A stretch of 64,000 nt of DNA from Bryobacteraceae bacterium (GCA_019748195.1 JAIEPW010000064.1:1-64000); one strand, 5' to 3'. Counted from the first letter of the stretch, positions 38,499 through 48,146 are shown. A program made the numbers and translations. Notes: generated by a model from the sequence alone, not told the origin.

Positions 38499-39524
38499 AT
38501 GGCATCCGGTTTGCTGGAACACATAATGGACGATCTCGCGGTAGTGGTCGTGACCTACAACTCCGAAGAAGTCATCGGAGTGTGTCTCGACGCTCTGGAG
38601 GGGCTGCCGGTGTTAGTCATCGACAATGCGTCTTCGGACCGGACGGTGTGCGCGGTTCGCGGCCGCGCCGTCGCCGGTCAGCGACTCCGGATTCTGGAAA
38701 ATGTTGAAAACGTTGGATTTGCAGCCGCGGTAAACCAGGGATTTCAGGGCACGAATGCGGGAGCCGTCTTGATTCTCAATCCGGATGTGAAGCTGCTTAC
38801 ACCACTAAAGCCGCTCCTGGAGGCCTGCCAAAGGTCCGGAATTGCCGCGGGGATGCTGGTTGGCGCGTCGTCGGGCGAGCCGCAGCGCGGATTCACGATC
38901 CGCCGGTTTCCGACTCCTTGGACTCTGGTCTTCGAGGTGTTCGGGCTGAACCGCATTTGGCCGGGGAACCCGGTGAACCGGCGATATCGATACTTGGATC
39001 GCAATTGCGAGCTTCCGGGAATGGTGGAACAGCCGGCAGGGGCGTTTCTGGCGGTCCGGCGGGATGTATGGGCTAGTACTGGTGGATTCGACGAAGGTTT
39101 CTGGCCGGCGTGGTTCGAGGATGTGGATTTCTTAAAGCGGGCCAACGACTTAGGGTTCCCTGCGGAGTACTGTCCAGAGGTCCGCGCCGAGCACATTGGG
39201 GGGCACTCCGTCAACAAATTGCCCGAGACATTACGTAAGCGAAACTGGTATAGTAACCTTCTACGCTATGCTACAAAGCATTACCGTGAAATCCCTTATC
39301 GGGCTGTCTGCGGGGCAGTGGCCTTGGCGTCCCTTCCGCGGATGGTCGCGGGGATGATTGCAGAACGAAGCGTAGGACCGTTCGCCAGTTACGGAGCAGT
39401 GGTCAGGTTGGCAACACGCCGGGCGTTTGCTCGAACCGGCACTTGGGAGGCGCGCACTCCGGGCGCCACAGATCATCAGCGCGGACGCGGAATCGATTCC
39501 GGTCGCGCGGAGCGGGGAAGGTAA
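38499..39524 (+). CDS. GT2 glycosyltransferase, rhamnosyltransferase-like
   Basis: The 341-residue enzyme carries AVVVVTYNSEEVIGVCLDAL, a nucleotide-sugar segment VIDNASSDRT, the family motif NVGFAAAVNQGF and NPDVKL, and an acidic catalytic stretch WFEDVDFLKRANDLGF. The start is uncertain: ATG 38499 or ATG 38526, neither with a strong ribosome site. It is followed 6 bp later by a paralogous transferase, so the two probably act in sequence on one glycan. Confidence 0.88.
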   Translation: MASGLLEHIMDDLAVVVVTYNSEEVIGVCLDALEGLPVLVIDNASSDRTVCAVRGRAVAGQRLRILENVENVGFAAAVNQGFQGTNAGAVLILNPDVKLLTPLKPLLEACQRSGIAAGMLVGASSGEPQRGFTIRRFPTPWTLVFEVFGLNRIWPGNPVNRRYRYLDRNCELPGMVEQPAGAFLAVRRDVWASTGGFDEGFWPAWFEDVDFLKRANDLGFPAEYCPEVRAEHIGGHSVNKLPETLRKRNWYSNLLRYATKHYREIPYRAVCGAVALASLPRMVAGMIAERSVGPFASYGAVVRLATRRAFARTGTWEARTPGATDHQRGRGIDSGRAERGR

Positions 39525-39530
39525 ACGCGG

Positions 39531-40601
39531 GTGGGCGCGAATGTCCGATCCATGGCCTCCAACGATTTCGTTTCCGTCACCATAGTGACCTACAATAGCG
39601 GCCGTTTCATCAAACGGTGTCTCGAGAGCGTTCTCGAGCAGAAATACCCGCGGATGGAAATCATTGTCATCGACAATGCCTCAACCGACGGGACGGGGGA
39701 TATCCTGGAGCAATTCGCGGGACGCTGCCGGGTTGTCTACAACGACGAGAACATCGGGTTTGCGGCGGCGCAAAACCAGGCCATCGAGCTCTCGCGCGGG
39801 AGCTGGGTGCTGACGCTGAATCCCGACGTGCTTCTGCTGCCGAACTTCATTCAGGCGCTGGTGGACGCGGGGCAATTGGATCCCAAGGCGGGCACCGTGT
39901 GCGGCAAGCTGCTGACGATTCTGGCGACATTCGACCTGCCGGAAAAGCAACTGGTGGATTCCACCGGCATTTACTTCACGCCCAACCTGCGGCATCTGGA
40001 TCGCGGCAGCCAGGAAGTGGACAACGGCCACTACCTGACGCATGAATACGTTTTCGGCGCCACCGCCGCGGCGGCGCTGTACCGGCGCGCCATGATCGAG
40101 GACATCGCGGTGCAGGGCGAGTTCTTCGATCCCGATTTCTTCGTCTACCGCGAGGACGCGGATGTCGCCTGGCGGGCGCAGCTTCTGGGCTGGCGCTGCG
40201 TTTACACTCCGCACGCTCGCGGATACCATGTGCGTAACGTGCTTCCGGGCAACCGGCGCGCGCTGCCGCCGGAAATCAACATGCACTCGGTGAAGAACCG
40301 CTTCCTGATGCGCATCAAGAACATGAGCGGCGATCTGTACCGCCGCAACTGGTGGAGCATCACGGCGCGGGACATCGTGGTGCTGGGCGCTTGCATCCTG
40401 CACGAGCACACGTCGTTGAAGGCGTTCTGGTATCTGGCGAAGAACTGGAGGCGCGTGCTGGAGAAACGCCGCGAGATCATGAATCGCCGGCGCGTCACCG
40501 ACGAGTACATCGCCGGCTGGTTCTCTTATGAGCCGGTAAGCCGTCCCGCTCCCAAGGCGAGCGCTCGCGTGCTGGCGAAGTCCCGTGCCGCCCGCGGCTA
40601 A
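39531..40601 (+). CDS. GT2 glycosyltransferase, rhamnosyltransferase-like
   Basis: The 356-residue protein contains SVTIVTYNSGRFIKRCLESVL, VIDNASTDGTGDI, NIGFAAAQNQAIELSRG and TLNPDVLLLP, with the catalytic-side motif YREDADVAWRAQLLGWRCVY. GTG 39531 is favoured because GGGGAAG lies ten bases upstream; ATG 39552 lacks one. It resembles its upstream neighbour, consistent with gene duplication. The C-terminus overlaps the next transferase by 17 bp. Confidence 0.88.
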   Translation: MGANVRSMASNDFVSVTIVTYNSGRFIKRCLESVLEQKYPRMEIIVIDNASTDGTGDILEQFAGRCRVVYNDENIGFAAAQNQAIELSRGSWVLTLNPDVLLLPNFIQALVDAGQLDPKAGTVCGKLLTILATFDLPEKQLVDSTGIYFTPNLRHLDRGSQEVDNGHYLTHEYVFGATAAAALYRRAMIEDIAVQGEFFDPDFFVYREDADVAWRAQLLGWRCVYTPHARGYHVRNVLPGNRRALPPEINMHSVKNRFLMRIKNMSGDLYRRNWWSITARDIVVLGACILHEHTSLKAFWYLAKNWRRVLEKRREIMNRRRVTDEYIAGWFSYEPVSRPAPKASARVLAKSRAARG

Positions 40602-41694
40602 GCCGCCCTTGCGGATCGCGATTCTGGGAACCCGGGGCATTCCCGCCCGTTACGGCGGTTTCGAAACCTTCGCCGAGGAACTGGGCGTCCGGCTGGCGGA
40701 GCGCGGCCACCGCGTCACCGTGTACTGCCGCGAATCGCATGACGAAACGGAGTATCGCGGCATGCGAAGGGTGACGCTGCCGACACTGCGTCACAAGTAC
40801 ACGGATACCATTGTTCACACGTTTCTTTCCACGCTGCATGTCCTGTTTCATCGCCAGGACGTGCTGCTGTACTGCAACGCCGCCAACGCGGTCTTCACCT
40901 GGATGCCGCGGCTGTTCGGCAAGCCGGTGGCGTTGAACGTCGACGGGCTGGAGCGGAATCGGAAGAAGTGGAATCGCGCGGCGAAGACGTGGTACCGCGT
41001 GTCGGAGAAGTTGTCCACCTGGTTTCCGAACGTGATCGTCACCGACGCGCGGCAGATTCAGGAGTATTATCGCGAGACCTATGCTGCGGGCTCGGTGATG
41101 ATCCCCTATGGCGCGGAGTTGGGGAAGCTCGATAGCGATGGCCAGGTGCGCGCGCTGGGGCTGGAGCGCGGGCGGTACTTCCTCTACGTCAGCCGGATGG
41201 AGCCGGAGAACAACGCGCTGCTGGTGCGGGAGGCATTCGAAAAGGTGGACACCACCTTGAAACTGGCGCTGATCGGCGATGCGCCGTACGCGCAAGAGTA
41301 CATCGCGCGGGTCCGCGACACCCGCGATCCGCGGATCGTGATGCCGGGCGCGGTTTACGGGCAGGGCTACCGCGAGCTGGGCTCGCACTGCTTTGCTTAT
41401 ATCCATGCGACCGAGGTCGGCGGCACGCATCCGGCGCTGATCGAGGCCATGGGCCGCGGCGCGTTGACGCTGTATCTCGACACGCCGGAGAACGCGGAGG
41501 TGGCGGGCGAGGCGGGGATCGCGTTCACGCCTCACAACCTGGTGGAACGCCTGCGGGAGGTGTTGGAGATGAGCGAAGCCGAACGGGGCCGGCTACGGCG
41601 ACTCGCGGAGGCTCATGTGCGTGAGCGGTATAGCTGGCAGGCGGTTACCGATGCTTATGAACGGGTGTTCGCGGCGCTGGCCGCGGCGCGCTAG
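40585..41694 (+). CDS. GT4 glycosyltransferase with DUF1972 domain
   Basis: The 369-residue GT-B enzyme starts at GTG 40585. Its N-terminal half is of the DUF1972 type (IAILGTRGIPARYGGFETFAEELG), common in rhamnosyl/fucosyltransferases of exopolysaccharide clusters. The C-terminal half has FLYVSRMEPENNALLVREAF and HATEVGGTHPALIEAMGRG, the sugar-nucleotide-binding region. It closes the run of transferases. Confidence 0.9.
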   Translation: MPPAAKPPLRIAILGTRGIPARYGGFETFAEELGVRLAERGHRVTVYCRESHDETEYRGMRRVTLPTLRHKYTDTIVHTFLSTLHVLFHRQDVLLYCNAANAVFTWMPRLFGKPVALNVDGLERNRKKWNRAAKTWYRVSEKLSTWFPNVIVTDARQIQEYYRETYAAGSVMIPYGAELGKLDSDGQVRALGLERGRYFLYVSRMEPENNALLVREAFEKVDTTLKLALIGDAPYAQEYIARVRDTRDPRIVMPGAVYGQGYRELGSHCFAYIHATEVGGTHPALIEAMGRGALTLYLDTPENAEVAGEAGIAFTPHNLVERLREVLEMSEAERGRLRRLAEAHVRERYSWQAVTDAYERVFAALAAAR

Positions 41695-41895
41695 CGCAAC
41701 CGGCGCAGCAGCACGATTCCGACCAGCGAAGCCGCGCTCATCAGCGATGCCAATTGTTCCAGCGTCAACATACTTCCGATGGTGCGGCCCGGCGGCGGAT
41801 CCGGTAAGAGCCTTTCGGTTCCGGTACCGGCGGCGCCGGCGCCGTCCCGGTTCTAGGCGAATCCGGCCAGGACCGCGCCGGAGTATGCGATTCTG

Positions 41896-43044
41896 ATGCG
41901 AATGGACCCCTTTCTCGCACACGCACGCAAGCAGCAGAAGGAGATCGAAAGCTGGATTCAGGAACTGGTGGAGTGCGAATCCCCCAGCACGGACGCCGCG
42001 GCGGTGAACCGCTTCGTGGATCTGCTGGCGTCCAAGCTGGACGGCGTGGCGCGGGTGAAGACGTTCCCCGGAGGAACCTTCGGCCGCCATATGCGGTGCG
42101 AGTTCCTCCTGAACGGCGCGAAGAAGAAGGACGGCCAGATTCTGGCCCTGGGCCATTCCGACACGGTGTACCCGCTGGGCATCCTGCCCTCCATGCCCTT
42201 CCGCAAGTCGAAAGGCCGATTGTGGGGACCCGGAACCCTGGACATGAAGGGGGGCCTGGTGCTGTTCATCTTCGCCATGCGAATTCTGCGCGATCTGGAC
42301 ATCCCGGCGCGGCGGAAGGTGGTGCTGCAGATCAACAGCGACGAGGAAGTGGGCAGCGATTCCTCGCGCGCGCTGACGGAAGAGGCGGCGCGCCAGAGCA
42401 TCGCCGTGCTGGTGCTGGAGCCCGGCACCGGGCTGAGCGGCAAGGCCAAGACCGCGCGCAAGGGCGTAGGCGACTACGAGTTGACGGTGCGCGGCGTGGC
42501 GTCGCACGCCGGCGTGGACTTCGCGGCGGGCGCGAACGCCGTGGTGGAGCTGGCGCGCCAGCTCGATCGTGTTGCCGGCTTCACGCGCTTGGAGAAGGGC
42601 ATCACGGTGAGCCCGGGCGTGGTGCGCGGCGGCACGCGCAGCAACGTGGTGCCGGCGGAGGCGTACGCGCACATCGACATCCGCGTGCCCACGATGAAGG
42701 ACGGCGCGTGGTTGGAAAAGCAGTTCCGGGGGTTGAAGCCGTTGGATCCACGCTGTTCGCTGGAGCTCACCGGCGGATTGAACCGCCCGCCGATGGAGCG
42801 GTCGGCGGGCGTGCGGAAGCTGTTCGCGCTGGCGCGGAACGCCGCCGCGGAGTTGGGCGTGGACCTGGAGGAGTCGGCGACGGGCGGCGGGTCGGACGGG
42901 AACTTCACCGCGGCGCTGGGCGTTCCGACGCTGGATGGCTTGGGCGCCGTGGGCGAAGGGGCTCACACGCCGGGGGAGAGCATTCTGGTAGACCGGATCG
43001 CGGACCGGACGGCGTTGCTGGCGAAGCTGGTGGCGAGGATCTGA
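41896..43044 (+). CDS. M20-family metallopeptidase, glutamate carboxypeptidase-like
   Basis: The 382-residue protein carries the M20 dizinc site: His and Asp in LALGHSDTVYPLG, Asp in LWGPGTLDMKGGLV, Glu-Glu in NSDEEVGSDSSR and a C-terminal GGGSDGNF. The inserted dimerisation domain spans about 180-295. It resembles carboxypeptidase G2 and related exopeptidases. No signal peptide is visible, so it is probably cytoplasmic. Start may be ATG 41896 or ATG 41902. Confidence 0.9.
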   Translation: MRMDPFLAHARKQQKEIESWIQELVECESPSTDAAAVNRFVDLLASKLDGVARVKTFPGGTFGRHMRCEFLLNGAKKKDGQILALGHSDTVYPLGILPSMPFRKSKGRLWGPGTLDMKGGLVLFIFAMRILRDLDIPARRKVVLQINSDEEVGSDSSRALTEEAARQSIAVLVLEPGTGLSGKAKTARKGVGDYELTVRGVASHAGVDFAAGANAVVELARQLDRVAGFTRLEKGITVSPGVVRGGTRSNVVPAEAYAHIDIRVPTMKDGAWLEKQFRGLKPLDPRCSLELTGGLNRPPMERSAGVRKLFALARNAAAELGVDLEESATGGGSDGNFTAALGVPTLDGLGAVGEGAHTPGESILVDRIADRTALLAKLVARI

Positions 43045-43046
43045 AC

Positions 43047-43439
43047 ATGAAGACCATGCGCCGGTCGGTCCATCCCGGCCCCTTCCTGCGAACGGAGATC
43101 AGCGAAGGCCATGGCCTTTTAATCACAGAAACGGCAGGGATACTGGGCTTGTCTCGCCGCCGCCTTTCCGCTCTCCTGAACGCCAAGGCAGCCCAGCACG
43201 GCGACATGGCCCTGCGATTTGAAAAAGCTATTGGCGTCGACATGGACACCTTGATCCGAATGCAGGGCTCGTACGACATTGCCAGCACGCGCAATCGGGC
43301 CAAGTGGATTCAGGTGAGACATTACCGGCCGCCGACGGCCGGTGTAAGAAGGGAAGGCATCCCTCGCGACGGTCAGCGCGTCAGACTTGGTGAAGACGGC
43401 CTTGGCAAGGGCGGAGGCGAGGTTCTAAGCTTGACTTAG
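43047..43439 (+). CDS. HigA-like helix-turn-helix protein without a HigB partner
   Basis: The 130-residue frame begins MKTMRRSVHPGPFLRTEI, the usual opening of HigA antitoxins (HPGE..R.E), followed by the helix-turn-helix LLITETAGILGLSRRRLSALLNAK and MALRFEKAIGVDMDTLIRMQ. The last 40 residues (after VRHYRP) are Gly/Arg-rich and unlike the family. The gene upstream is a peptidase, so the HigB toxin normally preceding higA is missing. It is an orphan antitoxin or a regulator of the ATPase-DUF4276 pair that starts 15 bp downstream. Confidence 0.75.
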   Translation: MKTMRRSVHPGPFLRTEISEGHGLLITETAGILGLSRRRLSALLNAKAAQHGDMALRFEKAIGVDMDTLIRMQGSYDIASTRNRAKWIQVRHYRPPTAGVRREGIPRDGQRVRLGEDGLGKGGGEVLSLT

Positions 43440-43454
43440 ACAAAGGTTCTCCAA

Positions 43455-44606
43455 GTGCGGCACTTCACCCGATTATCAGTCACGGGTTTTCGGAGGCTCT
43501 CGAGCATCGAGGTAGAACTCCGGGACCTTGCGGTCCTGATCGGGGCGAACGGATCCGGCAAGTCCTCAATCTTGGACGTGCTGTCTCTTCTGTCCAGATC
43601 AGCCAAAGGAGAACTCGCAAAAACCCTGCAGGAACATGGAGGTTTGCTGAACATCCTCACCGCGGGTTCCGGCGAACGACTAAATTTCGACATCACCTGC
43701 AGCGCTGGGAATGACGACGAGCTTGAATATCTGCTATCGATCGCACCCGCGATGGGCGGCGCCGGACATGAAGTAAGTACCGAGTGGCTTCGCGGTCCGA
43801 TATTAGGGATGCGCGTGATACGACGCAACAATCGTGTGCAGTATCCACGAGACGGTGTGGAGCATTTGAACGACGACGAAATCCAAATGGCTTTTTGGAA
43901 GCTGGACCTTCAGGAAACAGCGTTGTCCCAGGTACCGAGGAATCATCTCCAAGCGGAGCAGTTTCGCAGCACGCTCGCTTCCAGTGCTCATTACCATGAC
44001 TTGGACGTAAGCGCTCGATCCCCAGTCCGATTGCCGCAGATGTTGAGGCCGGGATTTCTGCCCGGACCGCAAGCTGAAGATCTTGTCTCCTGTCTATTCA
44101 ACCTGAGGGAGTCTCACCAACAGCGATTCGAGGCCCTGCAGAATGCCGTTCGAGCAGGGTTTCCGCAGTTTGAACGCTTCGAATTCGTTAGCGTTAGCGC
44201 GGGGACCATAGCCCTGGGTTGGAAGGAGCACCAGTACTCGCGTTCTCTGTTCATGAATCAACTCTCAGGGGGAACCCTGCGGTTCCTCTGGCTGGCTACG
44301 ATCCTTTTGAGCCCCGATCTCCCGGCGTTGACCCTCATCGACGAACCGGAGGTCAGCCTGCATCCCGAGCTGCTAAGTATTGTCGCCGACCTTTTGAGGG
44401 ACGCGGCAGAGCGGAGCCAGGTCATTGTGGCCACCCATTCGGACCGGCTCGTTCGTTTCCTTAAGCCCGAAGAAGTGATCACGGTGGACTTGGAGGAGGG
44501 AAGTGCTTCGCTTCGCTGGGCGGATACGCTCGACCTGAATGAGTGGTTGACGGATTACACGCTGGACGAACTGTGGATGGGCGGCCATTTGGGCGGGCGG
44601 TCTTGA
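43455..44606 (+). CDS. AAA_21/OLD-type ATPase, putative defence-system component
   Basis: The 383-residue protein is an SMC/ABC-like ATPase: Walker A IGANGSGKSSIL at about 29-40, a long middle insertion, signature-like LSGGTLRFLWLATIL, Walker B LTLIDEPEVSLHP and switch region VIVATHSDRLVRF. There is no nuclease domain of its own. The stop is overlapped by the TTG start of a DUF4276 gene. ATPases of this type coupled to a Toprim-like partner occur in anti-phage systems such as PARIS, Gabija and OLD, so a defence role is plausible. The predicted function is inferred from architecture and context. Confidence 0.8.
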   Translation: MRHFTRLSVTGFRRLSSIEVELRDLAVLIGANGSGKSSILDVLSLLSRSAKGELAKTLQEHGGLLNILTAGSGERLNFDITCSAGNDDELEYLLSIAPAMGGAGHEVSTEWLRGPILGMRVIRRNNRVQYPRDGVEHLNDDEIQMAFWKLDLQETALSQVPRNHLQAEQFRSTLASSAHYHDLDVSARSPVRLPQMLRPGFLPGPQAEDLVSCLFNLRESHQQRFEALQNAVRAGFPQFERFEFVSVSAGTIALGWKEHQYSRSLFMNQLSGGTLRFLWLATILLSPDLPALTLIDEPEVSLHPELLSIVADLLRDAAERSQVIVATHSDRLVRFLKPEEVITVDLEEGSASLRWADTLDLNEWLTDYTLDELWMGGHLGGRS

Positions 44607-45205
44607 AGATCGCGTGGATCGTAGAGGGAAAAACAGAAAAGGCGCTGAAGCCGCCACTGATCGCGTTCCTGGAATCGCGCTTGAAAGGTTCCATGCCCAG
44701 GCTCGATGTCCGGTCCGAGAACGGGCTGGTGCCGAAGGAAGCAAGGCTGAAGCGGCTTGTGGAAGGGTTGCTCCAACAGGGCTACGGCGCAGTCATCGCG
44801 CTGACTGACGTCTATACCGGGCAACGCAGCTTCGCGGACGCGGCCGATGCCAAGTCAAAGCTTAACGGCTGGGTTGGCGCTAATCCAAAGTTCCACGCTC
44901 ACGCGGCGCAGTTCGAATTCGAAGCCTGGCTTCTTCCTTACTGGCCCAGGATTCAGAAACAAGCCGGGAGCAGCCGCAAGCCACCCAGTGGCAACCCGGA
45001 GAACGTGAATCATCACAAACCGCCGAGCAAGTTGCTCGAAGAGGTCTTTCGGACGGGCAACCCGGGACGACGGTATCTTAAGACGATCGATTCCATCGCG
45101 ATCCTGCGGGATCAGGACATATCGCTTGCTGCCGCCGAATGCACTGAACTTAAGGCGTTTTTGAATACCATCCTGACGGTTTGCGGTGCGCAGCCGCTGC
45201 CGTAG
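44603..45205 (+). CDS. DUF4276 protein, Toprim-like partner of the AAA ATPase
   Basis: The 200-residue product is read from TTG 44603 overlapping the ATPase stop (TTGA), giving MKIAWIVEGKTEKALKPPL. The IVEGKTE motif near the N-terminus, Asp in VIALTDVYTG and the family hallmark QFEFEAWLLP fit DUF4276, a Toprim-like family that could cut or bind nucleic acid with a divalent metal. The C-terminal half holds a basic segment (KPPSKLLEEVFR) and AILRDQDISL. It ends 1 bp from the convergent glmS stop. Nuclease activity is inferred. Confidence 0.78.
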   Translation: MKIAWIVEGKTEKALKPPLIAFLESRLKGSMPRLDVRSENGLVPKEARLKRLVEGLLQQGYGAVIALTDVYTGQRSFADAADAKSKLNGWVGANPKFHAHAAQFEFEAWLLPYWPRIQKQAGSSRKPPSGNPENVNHHKPPSKLLEEVFRTGNPGRRYLKTIDSIAILRDQDISLAAAECTELKAFLNTILTVCGAQPLP

Positions 45206-47059
45206 CTACTCCACCGTCACGCTCTTCGCCAGGTTCCTCGGCTGATCCACATCGCATCCCCGCCGCACCGCGATGTGATACGCGAGCAACTGCAGCGGCA
45301 CGATCTCCAGAATCGGCAGCAGCAGTTCATTGGTCACCGGGATTTCGATGACGTGATCCGCCATGCGCTTGATTTCCTCGTCGCCTTCGTTGGCAAGGGC
45401 CACCACGATCCCCTCGCGAGCCTTCACTTCCTGAATATTGGACAGCGTTTTCTCGTACAGCAGCTTGCTCGATTCGCTGTTCGGGTCGTGCGTGGCCAGC
45501 ACCACCACCGGAAGATTCTCATCGATCAGCGCATTGGGGCCGTGCTTCATCTCCCCCGCCGGATAGCCCTCGGCGTGAATGTAGGAGATCTCCTTCAGCT
45601 TCAACGCGCCTTCCAGCGCGATCGGGAAATGAATGCCCCGCCCCAGGTACAGGAAATCCGCCGCGCGGAACAGCTTGCGCGTCAGGTCGTCGTAAACCGC
45701 CTCATGCCGCAGCAGCGTCTCCAGCTTGCCGGGAAGCTCCGCAAGCTCCTGCACCAGCCTCCGCGATTCCTCCGCCGACAGCACGCCGCGAGCCTGGCCC
45801 AGGTACATCGCCAGAATGAACAGCGCCGTCAACTGCGCCGTGAACGCCTTGGTGGACGCCACGCCGATTTCCGGACCGGCGTGCGTGATTATGGTTCCCG
45901 CGGCTTCGCGCGTGATCATGGAACCCACTACGTTGCAGATCGCCAGCGATTTCGAGCCCTTTTGCTTGGCCTCCCGCTGCGCCGCCAGCGTATCCGCGGT
46001 CTCGCCCGACTGCGAGATCACGATGGTCAGCGTTTCCTTGCCCAGAATCGGATCGCGATACCGAAATTCGCTGCCATAATCGACTTCGACGGGGATACGG
46101 GCCAGGCGCTCGATCATGAACTTGCCCGCCAGCCCCGCATGCCAGCTCGTTCCGCACGCCACGATCTTCACGTTGGTGAATTGCTCGAAGTCCTTCGGCC
46201 GGATGTCCATCTCATCCAGGAACACGCGGCCCGATTCCTGGCCCACGCGCCCCAGCATGGTGTCGCGGACGGCCCGCGGCTGCTCAAAGATCTCCTTGAG
46301 CATGAAATGCTTGTAGCCGCCCTTTTCGGCCATGATGGGATCCCACAGAATGTGGGTCACCTGCCGCTTCACGGGGCGGCCCTCGAAATCCATCAGCCGG
46401 ACGCCTTCGGGCGTCAGAACCGCGACGTCGCCGTCGTTCAGGAAGAACATGTCGCGGGTGTGATTCAGGATCGCCGGAACGTCGCTGGCGACAAAGTACT
46501 CGCTCTCGCCCAAGCCGATCACCACCGGCGGACCCTGCCGCACGGCGACAATCTTGCGCGGGTCCTGCTTGGAAATGATGGCGAGCGCGAACACCCCGCG
46601 CAGTTCCCGCACGGCGTCCCGCACGGCGCGCTCCAGGTTGCCGTCGAAATACTTTTCCACCAGGTGCGCGACGATCTCGGTATCGGTTTCGCTCGCGAAC
46701 TTGTGGCCCTCGGATTCCAACTGGCGTTTCAGCGTCAGGTAGTTTTCGATGATCCCGTTGTGGACCACCACGATGTTGCCGCTGCCGTCGCGATGGGGAT
46801 GGGCATTCTCCTCGGTGGGACGGCCGTGGGTTGCCCAGCGGGTATGTCCGATTCCGTACCCGCCGCCGGTCGGCGACAGACGCAGCGTCTCTTCCAGGTT
46901 CCTCAGCTTGCCGGAAGCGCGCCGGACCGCCAGGTCTCCCGACTCTTCCAGAACCGCGATTCCAGCCGAGTCATAGCCGCGGTATTCCAGCCGCCGCAGA
47001 CCGTCCACGATGATCGGGACCGCCTGCTTTTCCCCGATGTAGCCGACAATGCCGCACAT
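45206..47059 (-). CDS. glmS: Glutamine-fructose-6-phosphate aminotransferase
   Basis: The 617-residue enzyme makes glucosamine-6-phosphate, the entry to cell-wall amino sugars. Cys2 (MCGIVGYIG) is the glutaminase nucleophile, with [21 protein letters not shown] and HNGIIENY in the same domain. Two SIS sugar-isomerase domains follow ([29 protein letters not shown]; then [23 protein letters not shown]) and the C-terminus is [11 protein letters not shown]. It lies 15 bp downstream of purS on the same strand. Confidence 0.97.
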   Translation of the reverse strand: MCGIVGYIGEKQAVPIIVDGLRRLEYRGYDSAGIAVLEESGDLAVRRASGKLRNLEETLRLSPTGGGYGIGHTRWATHGRPTEENAHPHRDGSGNIVVVHNGIIENYLTLKRQLESEGHKFASETDTEIVAHLVEKYFDGNLERAVRDAVRELRGVFALAIISKQDPRKIVAVRQGPPVVIGLGESEYFVASDVPAILNHTRDMFFLNDGDVAVLTPEGVRLMDFEGRPVKRQVTHILWDPIMAEKGGYKHFMLKEIFEQPRAVRDTMLGRVGQESGRVFLDEMDIRPKDFEQFTNVKIVACGTSWHAGLAGKFMIERLARIPVEVDYGSEFRYRDPILGKETLTIVISQSGETADTLAAQREAKQKGSKSLAICNVVGSMITREAAGTIITHAGPEIGVASTKAFTAQLTALFILAMYLGQARGVLSAEESRRLVQELAELPGKLETLLRHEAVYDDLTRKLFRAADFLYLGRGIHFPIALEGALKLKEISYIHAEGYPAGEMKHGPNALIDENLPVVVLATHDPNSESSKLLYEKTLSNIQEVKAREGIVVALANEGDEEIKRMADHVIEIPVTNELLLPILEIVPLQLLAYHIAVRRGCDVDQPRNLAKSVTVE

Positions 47060-47074
47060 AATAGTTAAATCGTC

Positions 47075-47329
47075 CTAAGTAGCCAGAAACTCCACCCGGT
47101 AGTCTTCAATCACCGGATTCGTAAGCACTTCCCGCGCGATCTGGTCCAGCTCGCGGGCGGCGTCGTCGCGGTCGGCAGCCTTCAGCTCGATCTCGAAGAA
47201 CTTGCCCTGGCGCACCCCGGAAACCGACGGATGGCCGAGACCGTGCAACGCTCTCTGGATCGTCTGCCCTTGCGGATCGAGGACCGTGGGCTTGAAGGAA
47301 ACGTAGACGCGCGCTTTCACAGCTTCCAT
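47075..47329 (-). CDS. purS: Phosphoribosylformylglycinamidine synthase subunit PurS
   Basis: The 84-residue protein matches PurS: KARVYVSFKPTVLDPQGQTIQRALHGLG, the conserved VRQGKFFEIEL and the C-terminal NPVIEDYRVEF. It bridges PurL and PurQ in the FGAM synthase complex. The usual downstream purQ is absent here and replaced by glmS. Confidence 0.93.
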   Translation of the reverse strand: MEAVKARVYVSFKPTVLDPQGQTIQRALHGLGHPSVSGVRQGKFFEIELKAADRDDAARELDQIAREVLTNPVIEDYRVEFLAT

Positions 47330-47359
47330 TATAGAGGCGGGTGGCGGCTGAACTGTTGC

Positions 47360-48064
47360 TCAGGGGATGATCTCGAATTCCACGGTGAGGCGGACCTCCA
47401 GTCTCACCGCTCCGTCGCCGGTTCTCAATAGTGGAAGCAGTTGAAGCAGGTTGTTCAAATCCGGAAGAGCGGGAGCCGCCCCGACGCCGCCCACCCCCGC
47501 CTCGACCACCGGCACTTCCTGCGCGAGAACCACGCTGCCCAGCCGGAGCCCGAGCCCTTGGGCGATCGCCTCCGCCTTGGCTCGCGCCTTCTGGCCGGCC
47601 ACACGGAGAGCCTGCGCCTTCACGGAATCCTCATCGCGATAGCCGAGCGTCACCCCTGCGAGAGTTCCACCGGCGCGGATTCCGGCATCCACGACGCTGC
47701 CCAGCGCATTCAGGTCTCGGACGACAGCTTGAACGGTCGTCGTGGCGACATATGCAAGTTGAACGGGTGGGGGTGAGGGCCGTTGTGTCGCAAATGCCTG
47801 CGACAGCGTGTAGCCGATCACCCGGACTTCCGCGTTTCCGCCCAGAATGCGCCGCAGTTCGGTCATCAACCTTGAGGCGACGCTTGCATTTGATGTGGCG
47901 GCTTCGGACGCCGTTCGAGCCTCGGATTGCGCACTGAACACGATGCGAGCCTGGTCCGGCGAAGCGGTCGCGGAGCCCTCGCCGATGGAGCGGATCGTCC
48001 TGCGCGCGGGAAGCTGCTGGGCAGCCGAGACGGTTGCAATGAGAAGAAAAGCCAGGAGTCTCAT
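47360..48064 (-). CDS. SIMPL-domain (DUF541) exported protein, copy 1
   Basis: The 234-residue product has a signal peptide (MRLLAFLLIATVSAAQQ) and a SIMPL domain: IRSIGEGSATASPDQARIVFSA, VQAVVRDLNALGSVVDAGIRAGGTLAGV and RVAGQKARAKAEAIAQGLGLRLG. SIMPL proteins are periplasmic or surface proteins of oligomeric ring type with little-known function (oxidative-stress roles reported for YggE). A paralogue follows upstream on the same strand. Confidence 0.88.
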   Translation of the reverse strand: MRLLAFLLIATVSAAQQLPARRTIRSIGEGSATASPDQARIVFSAQSEARTASEAATSNASVASRLMTELRRILGGNAEVRVIGYTLSQAFATQRPSPPPVQLAYVATTTVQAVVRDLNALGSVVDAGIRAGGTLAGVTLGYRDEDSVKAQALRVAGQKARAKAEAIAQGLGLRLGSVVLAQEVPVVEAGVGGVGAAPALPDLNNLLQLLPLLRTGDGAVRLEVRLTVEFEIIP

Positions 48065-48146
48065 GCCGAAAGACGATCACTTTCGGATATGCCACTCGCG
48101 GACAATTCACCCCAAAACGGCGAAACTTCTTAACAACCGCACCCGG

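Noticed and set aside
41700-41780. A 26-codon minus-strand peptide MLTLEQLASLMSAASLVGIVLLRRLR
   Set aside because: It resembles a sorting-signal tail (hydrophobic stretch plus Arg), but no ribosome site or longer protein precedes it and no PEP motif is present.
41973-43439. A 488-codon frame spanning the M20 peptidase and the HigA-like gene
   Set aside because: The first two thirds are Gly/Arg-rich out-of-frame translation of the peptidase. Only the part from ATG 43047 is a recognisable protein.
45275-47068. A 597-codon plus-strand open frame opposite glmS
   Set aside because: It is a shadow of a highly conserved gene with no independent support.
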